Shown here one piece after another: positions 1 to 12,518 of a DNA stretch of 64,000 bases. This DNA comes from Triplophysa rosa (Eukaryota; Chordata; Actinopteri; Cypriniformes; Nemacheilidae). The position numbers and the translations under genes are program-made. The DNA lies in the NCBI RefSeq assembly GCF_024868665.1, contig NC_079895.1, forward strand, positions 22,273,248 through 22,337,247, read 5' to 3'. Position 1 is the stretch's first letter. Each line of letters begins with the position of its first letter. The notes beneath the pieces were generated by a model that saw only the letters and a list, made by a program, of their open reading frames with translations, searched no databases and had not been told where the DNA came from.

Positions 1-1004
1 GTTTTTTAATCAGTTGACATGTAGTATCATGTCAGTTTTATCTTGTATGGTGTTCTGTGAGATTAAAGGCTTAAATCACAGTAAATACAGATTTTTATAC
101 AGGCTGGCTTCTTTAAGGAAATATATTTTAAACTATAAAGTTGGCTTTCAGTTTACAGACTCTCTTGTGATGTATACGGATCATATGACTTTCTTCAACT
201 GAAGACAAACAGGAAGCTTAAGTCATTCAACCCCTGTAATGACATGAGGGGGAATTAATGATGATGAGAGAGTTTTTTGGTTGAACTATTCCTTAAAAAA
301 AATTCTTGAGTTGTGTTTTTGCAACCAGATTTGTTGAATTCCTAATGATTCCATTTCATGTTGTACTTGAATATACTGTATATATATTTTCATTTCTTTT
401 TCATCTCCTACTAATGGTTCACAGAGATAGTTAATCCAATCGAAGCACATGACTAATGGAGCCCATGCGGTATTTTTGGCAGTCCAGCAACCAAAATGGA
501 AACAAAACAGAGCAGCAGGAATATAAGCAGAACCAGAAGAGGCTTTCAGCTTCAACACTAGACAACTCACTGTGTTTCACCTGAGGGACACAGTCACAAA
601 CAGAGGGCTGAGGAATAAGAGCTGGACAGAGAGATATGTGCAAAGAATCTCGACAGATGGCTCATCTACATCCCAAAAGGGCAGTTAGCATGGAGACTAT
701 GGTTTAGGCAGGGAATTAAAGCTCATTCCCAAATGTACTATTTAGGAACAGAACCGGATAAGGATCTGGATTTATATTAAAGGGGTGGTTCAACAGTGTT
801 TCATGAATTCTGACTTCTTTACCATGTTAAACGTGGTGGCTTCTCATGCTTGACATGGTCAACTTGTCAAACAAATGATGCAGTACTTCTGTGCTCGAGA
901 CACTCCACCAAGGTTCGTATAATTTTCGGAAAGTTTTTTCAAACATGAAATTCCGTTACGTAACAACTTTTCATAGTCCCTTATTGGACGATTCTCCCAG
1001 AAAA

Positions 1005-1118
1005 GCATGCCCACGCGTCAACCATTGAGAGTGAGAAAAAGAGCACGTCCACGTGTCAACCAGCGAGAGCGGGAGAGCACGCTCACACATCAACCAGCTA
1101 GAGCGAGAGAAAGAGCAG
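1005..1118. repeat. Three-copy tandem repeat, unit about 36 bp
   Basis: Three diverged units share the pattern GCACG(T/C)(C/T)CAC...TCAACCAGC.AGAGCG.GAGA. Units start near 1006, 1042 and 1078. Confidence 0.65.
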
Positions 1119-2454
1119 GGCTGTACAGAAAAAAATCTGTCTGCGCTTAGAATAAATTAGCCAGTGTTACACGCGTGCGATACAGTTTGGCAGGTGCATT
1201 AACACAGAGCTGCGTGTTTGTGTGAAGTGTGTTTGTCGTTGCGCTTGTTTGTGTGTGACATTAATCAATGGTGCTTTGCTAATTTATATTGCGGTTTTTT
1301 TTCGGCTGCATTGAGTCCATATAACTAGATGCGGACTCGCGGACGTGGAATCCTGTTATTTAAGTACGTCATCTGGCTGTTCTGCATGTCTGCGTGAATG
1401 AACTACACAGTTCAATCTGCTACATGCAGATTTGTCTGCGTCTGCACTGTATAAGGATATGAACACATTCACTTCATCTCCAGAGTTCAGGGTTTTTCCT
1501 GGGTCAAAATTGCTCTTCGGTGGTGGCTGACGAACACTGTCATCCACACACAGTTAAACGGACTCTACTCTTGAACTGCGAGTCCTGACAATTAATCCAA
1601 TGTAAATGGCAAAAAACATTTGATTTGTCATTTTATTCATTATTTAGTTTTACAACCTTTTCCAAGTTATATAATGGTTATGAAATACTGTAAACACAGA
1701 AATTACCCGTCACTCTCACAACCTCCTTTCTTGCCCTCTTTGCCAAAAAGTAGTATATTTTATATTGATATATAATTATATCAGTATCATAGGACATTAA
1801 AAAGTAAAGTATTATTACTCATCCCATACTTTAAATAACAGTTCTTATTCTCACCACATACAATTAAATTTATGATTTGTTCTGGTTTCACCTCTCTCCT
1901 GTCTAAACTAAATGATTTTCTAGGTACTACACATTGTCAATAAAAAACTGTAAATACTGTTAATTATTTAGACTAAATCTTACTAACCACTCTTGCTAAA
2001 CGGCCTAAGCACACTTACGTTCTGAGGTGTTTTGAGTAATTGATTTGATGGATTCAGACAGTGAGTCTCGCGAGTTCTGTGTTTGACATATCAGTTGTTT
2101 CAACTGTTCATTAAAATGAATGAGTCATTAGGACGCGAATATGACATTAGCAGATGCGCTGTGTGTTAATCACAGCTGTTAGGACATCCCAAAAGATAGA
2201 AGTTAACACGGAAAACACCTCATCGCTGGATTGTTTTGTTTGTTTATGTCAATTGAACGAGCAGAAACCTTGTCAGAGAAAAGGACAGCACTTTTGATCG
2301 CAGTTCATCCAGCTATAATTCAGGTAAAGTATTCACCGGATGCGCCACCTGAAACATGGATTCAGTCTTCTGACATCTTCTGTCATCGTGTCAGTTGCTT
2401 TTGAATGTTGTGCATGGAAGAGGGTTGTGGCTAGAAGGGAAAATTGTAGTACCC

Positions 2455-2600
2455 TTGTAGTAAATTGATAAACTGAAGTAAACACTGTAGTATACAATAG
2501 TAAGGTTCAAAAGCACTATAGTATCTAGGAATTTTACTGCAGTTTACTATAGTAAATACTATAGTATACTGCAGTAATTAAAGTGGACAAATATACCACT
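2455..2600. repeat. AT-rich palindromic repeat (TATAGTAAATACTATAGTATAC type)
   Basis: Repeated short words CTATAGTA / GTATAC / CTGCAGTA read the same on both strands, for example TTTACTATAGTAAA around 2549. Probably a decayed MITE. Confidence 0.55.
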
Positions 2601-3257
2601 ATTGTATAGTAAAAAATGAAAACACAGAACTTAGAAAAATGAAAACAAATTTAGGTAATATAAAAATGATATGGCCCTAATTTATCCATCTCTATAAAAC
2701 ATTAATGTCATTTGTCAGTTACCTGCCTATTCATGTGATGAACTGCACTTGCATATTTTTTTAATGCTGACAACAGACATTTCATACTTGTGCTACAACT
2801 GTTTGGCCTGTGCTACAAAACTTTAAACCTCTGTAGCATCAGTGCTATGTGCCAAAAAAGAGGAGCATGGCCATGCGTTTACATGGACCAATGTAATCCG
2901 ATAAAAAGTCCAATCTGAATGAAAACGCTCCATATAAACACATCAATCAGATTAAAAATGCCCAAACCAATTGAAATTTCAGTGGGATTGTAAGGGGTGG
3001 TTAATGCCGTTTGTAATCCGCTTGATAGGACATGTAAACACTTGATCAGATTAAAAACCGAATTAGGAAGTTTTGCGCATGTGCAAAGACGACGCTGGCT
3101 CGTACAGACGTAAAGGCGTATGACGCACGGAATGGAGCAGCTGCTGCTAAAGAAACCAACAAATTTCCATATGCTTGTCATCTCTAAATGAACATTAATG
3201 TTTCTATGCATTTAAAACGTCTCTGTTTACAGTTAATGCTGATATATGAATCCGCAT

Positions 3258-4161
3258 AAACTGAAAAAAATGATTATGTACCTTAGTAGATTTTATGAAA
3301 AGAAATTATTAAAATATATTTAATATAATTATGTTCCTGTTTTTAACAAAAAAATTTGTTAAAATAACGAAAAAATCTTGGGAATAAAATCTACTAATTT
3401 TGGTTGTTTTGATTTTAATTATTTTGTTTGAGTAATTTTAATTGAACAAATTATTAAGTAAATCCAACTAAATTTTATTATGTTAAACCCATTTAAATTG
3501 GTCAAATAAAGTTTACTTATTTATTTTGTGTTGAGACTACATAAATCATTTTTGTAGATATAACTACTTTGGCAGTTGATCTGTAGTTCCCAGCATGCTT
3601 TGTATCTGACTGCATTCGGAGATTAATTTTCAAGATTAATTGTCAGACTTGTTCGTGTTTTTTGTTGATTTATCTTTGAGATTTAGGAGAGCTTTGGCAT
3701 TTTTTTTTTAAGTTTGGGTTTTTTAAGTTGTTACCGTTGTTCAGAAGAGTGGTGCTTGTGCCTAGGCTGAGGGAGGCACTATTAGTCATGAAGTGAGTTA
3801 TTTCACTTATTTAGCAGTAACTGTGCTAATGCCAGTACAGAGACAACCAGTCTCTTCTTACTTGACCATCTATGTTGTAAAAAAATAGTATATTTCAATA
3901 TGAAAGTAAATGGTCCGCAAAGTTTGAGTTAGACACATGATTTTTTGTTCAACAAAGAGCAAAAAAGGTTTTTTTGTTTACTTTAAGTAACATTTACTTG
4001 ATATTTTAACAAAAACTAAATGTATTTAATAAGTAGAGTTGACTTTATTCTGGTTGGTAAGTTGTACTTGAATTATAGCAGCCAATTTTACTTTAAAAAA
4101 TTTCGTGCAAGTTGTTACGAGGATTTTATTAAGTAAATTCTACAAGTTATTTTTTTCAGTG
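3258..4161. mobile_element. Candidate MITE with ACTGAAAAAAAT ends
   Basis: The left end AACTGAAAAAAATGA near 3259 is mirrored by TTATTTTTTTCAGTG near 4148-4161. The interior is rich in TAAGTAAA / TTTACTTA words in both orientations, including 3450-3530 and 3975-4140. No clear target-site duplication; no coding capacity. Confidence 0.5.
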
Positions 4162-4260
4162 TATTATCACTTCTAAAGTTCGGTATTAGCTGTTGCTAAA
4201 CATTTATTTTAATTATTGTTTGCCTGCAGACGCTCTGGTGGGTCTTGGTAGTTTTGTCAT

Positions 4261-4280
4261 GGTTTTACCATGGTAAAACC
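4261..4280. repeat. Perfect 20-bp palindrome
   Basis: GGTTTTACCATGGTAAAACC reads identically on both strands. TACCATGGTA cores of this kind are common in fish MITE debris. Confidence 0.85.
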
Positions 4281-4339
4281 GCATCGGATGTGCTTGTGCT
4301 TCATTGGCACAAGACATATTTCTGCCTTTATAAACTGTA

Positions 4340-4510
4340 AAAAAAAATTGTGCCGTTTGTAAAATACATGCATAAGGTAAACAACACAAACTTATTGTGA
4401 ATCAACAGTTATGCAGGGATAATGCGATGATGTATTGTGTGCTCGTGCTTTAGTTCCGCCCCCCTGCACACCTTCCGGAGGTCGCCTGTTTTCAGAAATA
4501 ATCGTACAGC
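4340..4510. repeat. Dispersed repeat, copy 1 (second copy at 17700-17880)
   Basis: The two segments share AGGGATAAT..GATGA.GT, TATTGTGTGCT.GTG and TTAG.TCCGCCC, followed by CTGTTTTCAGA, in the same order and orientation. Family not recognised. Confidence 0.6.
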
Positions 4511-4976
4511 TGTATCTGTCTTTAAATGTGATCAAACTATGTAAGGACTATGCCTTATTTGAATTAAGATATTTATGTCGCTTTTATGAAAATGCCTTAG
4601 AAGAATACATGAGATTGGCAGAAACTGCGTGTTTTACATCCGCTTTAAAATTGATATTAAGATCAACATCATTTAGACATCAACGAGAATTTACTTGGAG
4701 TTTAGTGTAATGCCTTTAATGTAGGACGTTGTAGTGATTCGTAATTTCCATGGGCAGTCATGACACAATCGATCATTTTGTCCTGTATAGTTTTGTCATA
4801 GTAATAATAATTGTGTAATTTGAACAGGCATACGTAAGTGTGGATGGTGACAGAGATGGTGACATAGTTGTTTTGAGACTGATAGTTTAGATCTTTGGTT
4901 TACAGCTGGCTTCAGATAACTCATGATTAGTAACTTGAGAAACACTGCTATAGACAACATACAGTACAGTCCTGAC

Positions 4977-5425
4977 TAGGGATGTAACGATTCATTCAGC
5001 TCACGATGCGATGCGATTCACGATTCTGATCTCACGATGCGATTTATTCACGATTTACTCACGATTTATTTTTACAAAATGAGTTGAAACAAATTAGAAA
5101 TGGACAACTTCCCTTGCATTATTTCTTAAATGCTTCACGTTTCTTTGTATAATAAAATTATGTTTTATTTCAAATAACAAAACTAAACTGCAATTTTATA
5201 CCAAATTAATAATAGAAAAAGTCTCTTTAATATAAACAAACTTATACTCTCTGTGCTTTTCTTGGATTTTTTTGCATTTAAGAAATATCAGCATGTCCAC
5301 GTTTAGGTTTGCAGCCCCTGCTGTTCAAAAAATGTATTGCGATTCAGTTCACACCTCAACCGATTTGAATCGTCACACATTATAATCGATTTTCAACCGG
5401 CTCACGGTGAATCGTTACATCCCTA
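4977..5425. mobile_element. Non-autonomous hAT element (449 bp) with perfect 8-bp TSD
   Basis: The ends TAGGGATGTAACGATTCA and TGAATCGTTACATCCCTA are inverted repeats. The flanks carry GTCCTGAC at 4969-4976 and 5426-5433, an exact 8-bp duplication. No coding capacity remains. It landed next to a SINE-like tail (GGATAAAAGCGTC at about 5442). Confidence 0.9.
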
Positions 5426-5692
5426 GTCCTGACAACATTGGATAAAAGCGTCAGCCCAAATCTAAACGTAAGCATATACAAAGTGACACAATGCATTCAA
5501 TCTATACATATCTTGTTAGTATGTATGTTCCCTGATTGATCCAATGATCTTTGTGTTGCTAATCCAATAAGCTACATGAACATACTTGGCTTGTATGTGC
5601 CAGTGAATTTAAGAGACACAGCAGTTGTGGTGTGTGTTTAATGTGCTTACTAATCTAATTTAAAGCTTTTTGAAGATAATTTGTTAGAATTT

Positions 5693-6052
5693 CTGGGCTG
5701 TCAAACGATTAATCGTGATTAATCGCATCCAGAATAAAAGTTTGTGTTTACGTAATTTATGTCGGTCTACTGTGCTAATTAATTTTGTATTTATGAACAC
5801 ATACACATAAATGCATTTATTTTAGAAAAATATAAAATACAACAATAAATAAACGTTTATTTAGAATTTAAATTATTGTTAAATATAAATTAATATTTTA
5901 TCCTTTTATTATCCTAAATATATAGACAAGTATGTGTATGTTTTGTGTTTATAAATACAAAATTAATATGCACTGTACACAGATATATATGATGTAAACA
6001 CAAACTTTTATTCTGGATGCGATTAATCGCGATTAATCGTTTGACAGCCCTA
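5693..6052. mobile_element. Non-autonomous hAT-like element, family shared with 19244-19586
   Basis: Termini GGGCTGTCAAACGATTAATCG and its complement bracket about 360 bp. The subterminal GCATCCAGAATAAAAGTTTG is also mirrored. Unlike its relative at 19244, no 8-bp target duplication is visible, so the flanks have decayed or it arose by rearrangement. Confidence 0.8.
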
Positions 6053-8057
6053 CTCATCATATATCATTATTGATCTGTTTACAAATTTGTTTAGGTATAC
6101 AGTTCTGCTCATAGGGTTACATACATTTATTTTACAAAAAATCTGCATTTACAGTACATATTTCTCTCGTGTTTTTTTAATGACACCTTTGCCCTTTTTT
6201 TAGCTCCAATGACTGTACTGTATAGTTTTTTTTATTAGTTGGGTTTGACCTTAGCAGTAAATCTCGCCGTTCTTGTCTTGACTGGCTTTCTTCAGGTCCT
6301 GTAGGTTCTCTGGTTTTCCTTGCATTCTTTGCACATTTGAGTTTTTCCCACAACAGCTCAACAATGTCAAACCAGCTTTGCCACTCGGACATTGGGACTA
6401 TAACAACTATAACAAAAGGCTGCAATCAGTCATTAAAGCTCAAGGAGCAAACACGTGATATTAAGAACTAAAGATATATTTAAACAGGATAATTTGATAC
6501 TGTTTTGCCATTTGTAATGTACTTTATTTCTTTAGGACATTAGAAAATGTGGTAAAAAATGTTAAAAAAAAATGTAGAAAATAAAAACATGCATATTTTA
6601 AACTTCCTTGTACAAGAATTGTACAAAGATACAGAATTTTGCTTGCCCTGCACTTTCATTCTTTCACTGCACATGGTGAAGGAAAAGTGACTCACCCATC
6701 GGTGCCTGAGAACTGGGATGGTATCCATGCCTCTCCAAACCGCTACCTTTCCCTCTTTGTTCGCATTCATACATACCACTCTCTCCCAAAACAATTCACC
6801 CACGTGTCATATGACCAACACAGTGATTGTGTCACATGAATATTCCCCTTGTATCTGCATTCCTTATTCCGATATTCATACTTTGTTTCAGTTTGACTTC
6901 AGTCTCTATCGCAGTTCTTGATTTGTGTGAATGAATTCAAACATGATTTAGATGGCACTGGTTAAAAGTGACGGTAATTTGTATTTGTATTTTAACAATA
7001 TACAAATGAAATACAATAGGTTGTTCTTTGGAAAACATTGACTGACAGTCATGTATTGATTGACTTATAATTGACGCTATCGTTGTCCCATAGCAGGTTT
7101 TTTGTAAGGGGTATTAAACTCTGGAACCCTTTTAAGGATGACTTGAAGTTGAAAGAGTGAGAAGGAGAAGAGATTAAGAGGGTGGGACTGTTTCCTGAGG
7201 AGAGCTGATAAACTGCTGCAGTCAGCTGCAACTCTTGCACTGTTGCTTGTTTATTGTGTGTGTCAGAAAGGAACATGTTGTGATCCCAGCTCTCTCCGTA
7301 TCCCATGGGTCTTGACCTCTAAACAAGACCATGTGTTAAAAACATGTTTTTGTCTTTTAAAGTCACGCACACACTTGTCTTGATGACATTATATTGCCAT
7401 AAAACTATTTCCATTCATTTTCAAGTGTGTTTGTTTATGGTTTTGTACAATTTGTTTTAAAAACTAAACATCCTGTTCCTTTCTATCCAAAATTCAGTGC
7501 TTGTGGTAGAAAAAACAGCAAAATCATTCATGATCTGATCTTAGGTGACATGATCTTTCAATTAAATGTTGGTCGAACTTAAACGTTTCCCTTTGCTGAA
7601 ATCATCAGTTTTTATTTTCAGTCTTTCTCTTTCAACCACCAAGCTCCATTCTTCTGTTATTATAGTGTACTAAAACGTGAAAAATGAAAGATTTCGGTTT
7701 ACTAAAATAAAATATTTACATAAATGTTTTACGTGAAATTTATTAAAATTAGAAATCTTCTCTCAGGCAATAAAATTAGTGACTTATAAATAAAATAAAT
7801 TAAAACTAAACTAAACTTAGAAACATAAATAATAAACAATTAAATAGTAAAATAGCATGACAAAATTCCTAAAAATAAACTAATAAAACTAAAACTAACA
7901 AAATAAATCTACTATAATGCAAATCTACTATGGCTGGGGCCCCAGAACCCCAGAATATGTTTTTTTACACCCAATTTATAAATTTGCAATCCATTTCTGT
8001 ATTTTTTTGTGAATGACTTCAGCCCTAGTGGCACATTATACTGTAAGCATGAAATTA
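6053..8057. other. No gene recognised
   Basis: The sequence is AT-rich with only short unsupported open frames. From about 7665 to 7915 it is dominated by ACTAAAACTAAA / AATAAA words, like the simple AT-rich interior seen in hAT remnants. Confidence 0.6.
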
Positions 8058-8958
8058 CAGTGTTTCCCATAGGATGTTGACAGACCTGTGGTGCTTGTGA
8101 TGTCACAAACTAATTAGCATATTTGTGACGTCATCACGTCGTGTTAGTGTTAGCACTTTTTTTTGATCCTCCAACTGGCTGCCATTTTGTTTCTTCAAGC
8201 TTGAGCCTTCTCGACCTATCACGTTCCTCGCATGTTGTTATGGAAACGACAGGTCTCTGTCATTGGTTAGCTGTGAAAAAGGAGCTTGACGTAGGGCGTT
8301 TTTTTCCGAGAAGTTGAACTTTTTTCAACCTCAAAAGATGCTCTGAGCTGCAGAAAAAGACGCCGGCGCTGGCATTTAAAAAAGCGCTCGGGACGTTTTT
8401 TGAAAACACGGTTTACTCCATAGGATTATAATGTAAAACAGACACTAGCAGCTTCAAAAAGAAGTCAAGTCTGAACACGGCTGTATTTTACAACGGGATG
8501 CCACTAGCCGTCACTTTAACCGATGCTAAAATTCTGATTTATAAACGCAACATCATCGGACAAAATCACAATACAGTACATTAAAGAGCGGCTATATGCT
8601 GTTTGCCCTTTCTCGACAATGTGTTGCTGTATTACGAACGCTTCTTTGATTTTAAATGCAAGTGACAGTTACATAAGAGAGGCCGAGGGCTCGCGCACAC
8701 ACATAGAGCTCATCGGAAGAGAGAGTGCATGCGAACGCGGAAGACAAGGCACGCGGCCACGTGGCCACGCTCCACTCACACCAAAGTCAGGAAGGAGAGA
8801 AGACGCGTAAGCGCTTTTTATCCACTAGTTGTTCGATCACAGGTACTGTCATTAGCATGGATGGATAAAAAAAAGTGACACCAAATATACTGTACTTGGG
8901 CGGCCATAAATATACCTGGGCGGACCGCCCAAATAAATGCATTGTATGGGAAACGCTG
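8058..8958. mobile_element. hAT-like element with CAGTGTTTCCC ends (about 0.9 kb)
   Basis: CAGTGTTTCCCATAGGATG at the left is mirrored by CATTGTATGGGAAACGCTG at the right. The flanks share only a short AATTA, so the target duplication is degraded or short. The interior includes a palindromic TGTGACGTCATCACG and an RFX-like GTTGTTATGGAAAC. No long open frame. Confidence 0.75.
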
Positions 8959-9669
8959 AATTATTCGCTAACACCTACCGTTTCATGTTGACTTTCTTGG
9001 TTTATCCAAAACCTTGTACTGGTGAGCTAAGAAACTTTTCTGGGCTGTTCTGTGTAGTCTCGCTGACCCTGAATGATATCATACAGTAGCTCAGGTTCCT
9101 GTGGTAGAGCTATGCTACATTTTTAGGGCTGTGTATTAGCAAGTGCCTCCCGATATGATGCATATCACGATAGATGGGTCACGATACAATATATTGTTAT
9201 GTATTTCGATACGATACACATTTGCGATATATTGCAATACTTTAAATAGAAAATGTAAAAAGTAGAGCTAGAAATACAACATGCTGTGCACCACCTGGGG
9301 TTTTCTGTAAGGATAAGTGTAAAAACATCCCTTACCGCTGCAGAGTGGCCATGATGTGCGATGCATGGACCTTAGATCAGAGGTTTGGGTTCTGAAACTG
9401 TGGATTGCGCCCCTCTAGTGGGTAGCACAGGGGAATAAGGTGGGTCACGCAAGTCACTTGGCTGTTGTGGTGCATTACAGTTAAAACACTGAACATGGGC
9501 AGTATAAAACCCCTGCTTCATCCGTGCTGTAAATGCGCTGGTGTCACATCCGTGAAAGCACAATAAATGTCATTGATACTTTTCTTAATAAACTTTTTGT
9601 CTAATGCACTGCAGTAGCCAAGTGACTTGTGTCATGACTTGGAAAGCTTACAAACAGCATTATTTTATA

Positions 9670-10890
9670 CACTCACCTAAAGGATTATTAGGAACACCTG
9701 TTCAATTTCTCATTAATGCAATTATCTAATCAACCAATCACATGGCAGTTGCTTCAATGCATTTAGGGGTGTGGTCCTGGTCAAGACAATCTCCTGTACT
9801 CCAAACTGAATGTCAGAATGGGAAAGAAAGGTGATTTAAGCAATTTTGAGCGTGGCATGGTTGTTGGTGCCAGACGGGCCGGTCTGAGTATTTCACAATC
9901 TGCTCAGTTACTGGGATTTTCACGCACAACCATTTCTAGGGTTTACAAAGAATGGTGTGAAAAGGGAAAAACATCCAGTATGCGGCAGTCCTGTGGGCGA
10001 AAATGCCTTGTTGATGCTAGAGGTCAGAGGAGAATGGGCCGACTGATTCAAGCTGATAGAAGAGCAACTTTGACTGAAATAACCACTCGTTACAACCGAG
10101 GTATGCAGCAAAGCATTTGTGAAGCCACAACACGCACAACCTTGAGGCAGATGGGCTACAACAGCAGAAGACCCCACCGGGTACCACTCATCTCCACTAC
10201 AAATAGGAAAAAGAGGCTACAATTTGCACGAGCTCACCAAAATTGGACAGTTGAAGACTGGAAAAATGTTGCCTGGTCTGATGAGTCTCGATTTCTGTTG
10301 AGACATTCAAATGGTAGAGTCAGAATTTGGCGTAAACAGAATGAGAACATGGATCCATCATGCCTTGTTACCACTGTGCAGGCTGGTGGTGGTGGTGTAA
10401 TGGTGTGGGGGATGTTTTCTTGGCACACTTTAGGCCCCTTAGTGCCAATTGGGCATCGTTTAAATGCCACGGCCTACCTGAGCATTGTTTCTGACCATGT
10501 CCATCCCTTTATGACCACCATGTACCCATCCTCTAATGGCTACTTCCAGCAGGATAATGCACCATGTCACAAAGCTCGAATCATTTCAAATTGGTTTCTT
10601 GAACATGACAATGAGTTCACTGTACTAGAATGGCCCCCACAGTCACCAGATCTCAACCCGATAGAACATCTTTGGGATGTGGTGGAACGGGAGCTTCGTG
10701 CCCTGGATGTGCATCCCACAAATCTCCATCAACTGCAAGATGCTATCCTATCAATATGGGCCAACATTTCTAAAGAATGCTTTCAGCACCTTGTTGAATC
10801 AATGCCACGTAGAATTAAGGCAGTTCTGAAGGCGAAAGGGGGTCAAACACCGTATTAGTATGGTGTTCCTAATAATCCTTTAGGTGAGTG
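9670..10890 (+). mobile_element. Intact Tc1/mariner transposon (1221 bp)
   Basis: Perfect 29-bp inverted terminal repeats (9670-9698 and 10862-10890, beginning CACTCACCTAAAGGATTATT) are flanked by TA at 9668-9669 and 10891-10892. Between them is one full-length transposase frame. It sits inside a hAT element, so it is the younger insertion. Confidence 0.96.
9818..10858 (+). CDS. Tc1/mariner transposase, intact 346 aa
   Basis: A DDE transposase that would bind the terminal repeats and cut and paste the element into TA sites in the nucleus. The N-terminal helix-turn-helix reads LSISQSAQLLGFSRTTISRV (residues 23-42), followed by a second DNA-binding segment with a CGRKC stretch (59-63) in place of the usual GRPR AT-hook-like motif. 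Catalytic residues by motif are D155 (WSDESRF), D246 (FQQDNAPCH) and E283 (NPIEHLW). By direct count 36 residues separate the second D from E, unlike the DD34E spacing of classic Tc1 and like the reported DD36E group. There are no internal stops or frameshifts. The start is the only ATG near the left end, about 120 bp inside the terminal repeat. Activity is plausible but untested. Confidence 0.93.
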   Translation: MGKKGDLSNFERGMVVGARRAGLSISQSAQLLGFSRTTISRVYKEWCEKGKTSSMRQSCGRKCLVDARGQRRMGRLIQADRRATLTEITTRYNRGMQQSICEATTRTTLRQMGYNSRRPHRVPLISTTNRKKRLQFARAHQNWTVEDWKNVAWSDESRFLLRHSNGRVRIWRKQNENMDPSCLVTTVQAGGGGVMVWGMFSWHTLGPLVPIGHRLNATAYLSIVSDHVHPFMTTMYPSSNGYFQQDNAPCHKARIISNWFLEHDNEFTVLEWPPQSPDLNPIEHLWDVVERELRALDVHPTNLHQLQDAILSIWANISKECFQHLVESMPRRIKAVLKAKGGQTPY

Positions 10891-11143
10891 TATATCTCAT
10901 TACTCCATGACTTATTTTGAAAACCAGAGCACACCCACACATCAGCTCTGAGAGCTCCATGCGTTCTTATATTTTTCGCCATGCTCGCTTCCACTTACTT
11001 TTGGCCATATGTATATTACATGATTTAAAAAAATATATCGATAGTAGAGGTATCACTATCGATACACTATCGATACACTATCGAAAAAAGAAATATTGCG
11101 ATAGTTACATGTATCGATATTTTTGCACAGCCCTATACATTTT

Positions 11144-12274
11144 GGAGCTTTGATTCATATTTTATGACACTGGTTTGAAAGTCTGCTTCTTTTCACCTTT
11201 TTTCAGGGGATCATATAGCTTTGTTTTGCTGTATGAGCCCCTGCTTTGTTTTATGTGGTTGCCTGTGGACTTTCATCTTCAGAGCTTTGTAGTGCTGCTC
11301 TCCATCATTTTTCAAGGCAGAACAAAGTGCTGTTCCACCAGGTTAACTTCTCCACTGAGGTTCTCTGTGCCTAGGCCTGACAAATTTCACCTCTTACCTT
11401 GATATTTTTCCTTGAGGGTGGATGACAATTTCAGTTGTTTTTTAGGTTGGCAGGAGATTGGATATTTACATTCATGGTATACCTGGTAAATGCAGTGCAA
11501 CCAGGGTATTTTATATAGTTTTTAGCTCTGTTTCCTGGTAATTAAACCTGTGACATTGGCTTGACTAACACCACACACAGGTTAAGGAACTGGAACCCTG
11601 TGGGAAAAGAAGAATAGCTTCCTCTTTTCACCGCACATTCACAAACGCAGAGGAACAAAGAGCAGGTTACACAAAGAGCATCATTATGCTGTCATCTCCC
11701 AACGGCAAACCACTTTGTCAGCAATCAAACATTCAAAAAACGTTCAAATCAAACATGCAATTATGGCATGCAGGTTGAATGTGTCAAAATATTTGGATGT
11801 TTAGTGCTATAAGTGCTATGGTCACTTTAAAATGAATGCAAAATCAAAAACTTGCCTCTTTCGCACCGTGTTGTGCATGACTCATCAGGGCAAATCTGAA
11901 AAAAGTTTTAATCCTTATAATAGGATACGTCCTGATTTTACATGTTTTTAATGTCTCTACTAAACTCCTCTGATTTTAAGGATTACATCCCATGCCTGTG
12001 TAATATCTTGCAAAGTATACTATATTAACACAAAATTGTGCTCTACCGTAGACCGTAGGTAATACTCATGCTGTGCAAATTTCAGCTGCACCCTTTTATT
12101 CCTTTCAATATTATTACAGTCTCTTTTCACACCGTGACTGCAAATTTTCCAATGTTTACATCTAGGACTTGCACTAAACTTACATGTTGCACCAACCTTT
12201 TTAACTCCAAGACCCACAATTGTATTCAACAATATTCGAAGGCCCCCTTTGACAAAAAACTTCAAAGCTTGACA
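11144..12274. other. No gene recognised
   Basis: Unique-looking AT-rich sequence with short open frames lacking any family signal. No splice-bounded coding segment was recognised. Confidence 0.55.
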
Positions 12275-12518
12275 TTAAAGTGATAATTCACCCAAAAATG
12301 ACAATTCTGTCATCAGCAGATCTCGTCCCCCATTTACTCCCATAGTAGGGAAAATAAATACTATGGGAGTCAATAGGGGACGAGATCCGGTTACTGACAT
12401 TCTTCCAAATATCTCCGTTTGTGTTTAGCAGAACAAAGACATTTAAACAGGTTTTGAACAATGTGAAGGTGAGTAAATGATGACAGAATTTTCATTTTTG
12501 GGTGAACTATCCCTTTAA
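12275..12518. mobile_element. MITE of the TTAAAGGGATAGTTCACCCAAAAATGA family
   Basis: The left TTAAAGTGATAATTCACCCA is mirrored by TGGGTGAACTATCCCTTTAA at the right. The next words (AATGACAATTCTGTCATC / GATGACAGAATTTTCATT) are also inverted. The centre holds a separate 29-nt hairpin at 12319-12387. Confidence 0.88.
12319..12387. repeat. Long hairpin inside MITE (29-nt arms, 27 paired)
   Basis: The arms 12319-12347 and 12359-12387 (GATCTCGTCCCC...CCCATAGTA against its complement) differ at two positions and flank an 11-nt loop GGGAAAATAAA. Confidence 0.8.

Larger units (their letters stand above)
1..4976. other. No gene recognised; AT-rich DNA with degenerate repeats
   Basis: Short open frames here have no family resemblance and no codon structure. 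The region is either intron 1 of mgat4a or intergenic. A possible unlinked splice donor, CAGGTAAAGT, follows moderately GC-rich sequence at about 2322, but nothing ties it to a gene. Separate repeat entries cover its recognisable pieces. Between about 2870 and 3130 there is an inverted-motif repeat (GTAATCCGATAAAAAGTC / GACTTTT-like) typical of MITE debris. Confidence 0.6.
9124..11135. mobile_element. Non-autonomous hAT element split by a Tc1/mariner insertion
   Basis: The ends TAGGGCTGTG and CACAGCCCTA are inverted. The exact 8-bp duplication TACATTTT lies at 9116-9123 and 11136-11143. The interior has GATACGATA / TATCGATA words on both arms. Removing the nested Tc1 element (9670-10890) and one TA leaves a copy of about 0.79 kb without coding capacity. 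Confidence 0.92.

Noticed and set aside
2280..2330. Possible 5' UTR exon ending CAGGTAAAGT
   Set aside because: A good donor alone is not enough; no transcript or coding linkage can be shown from the sequence.
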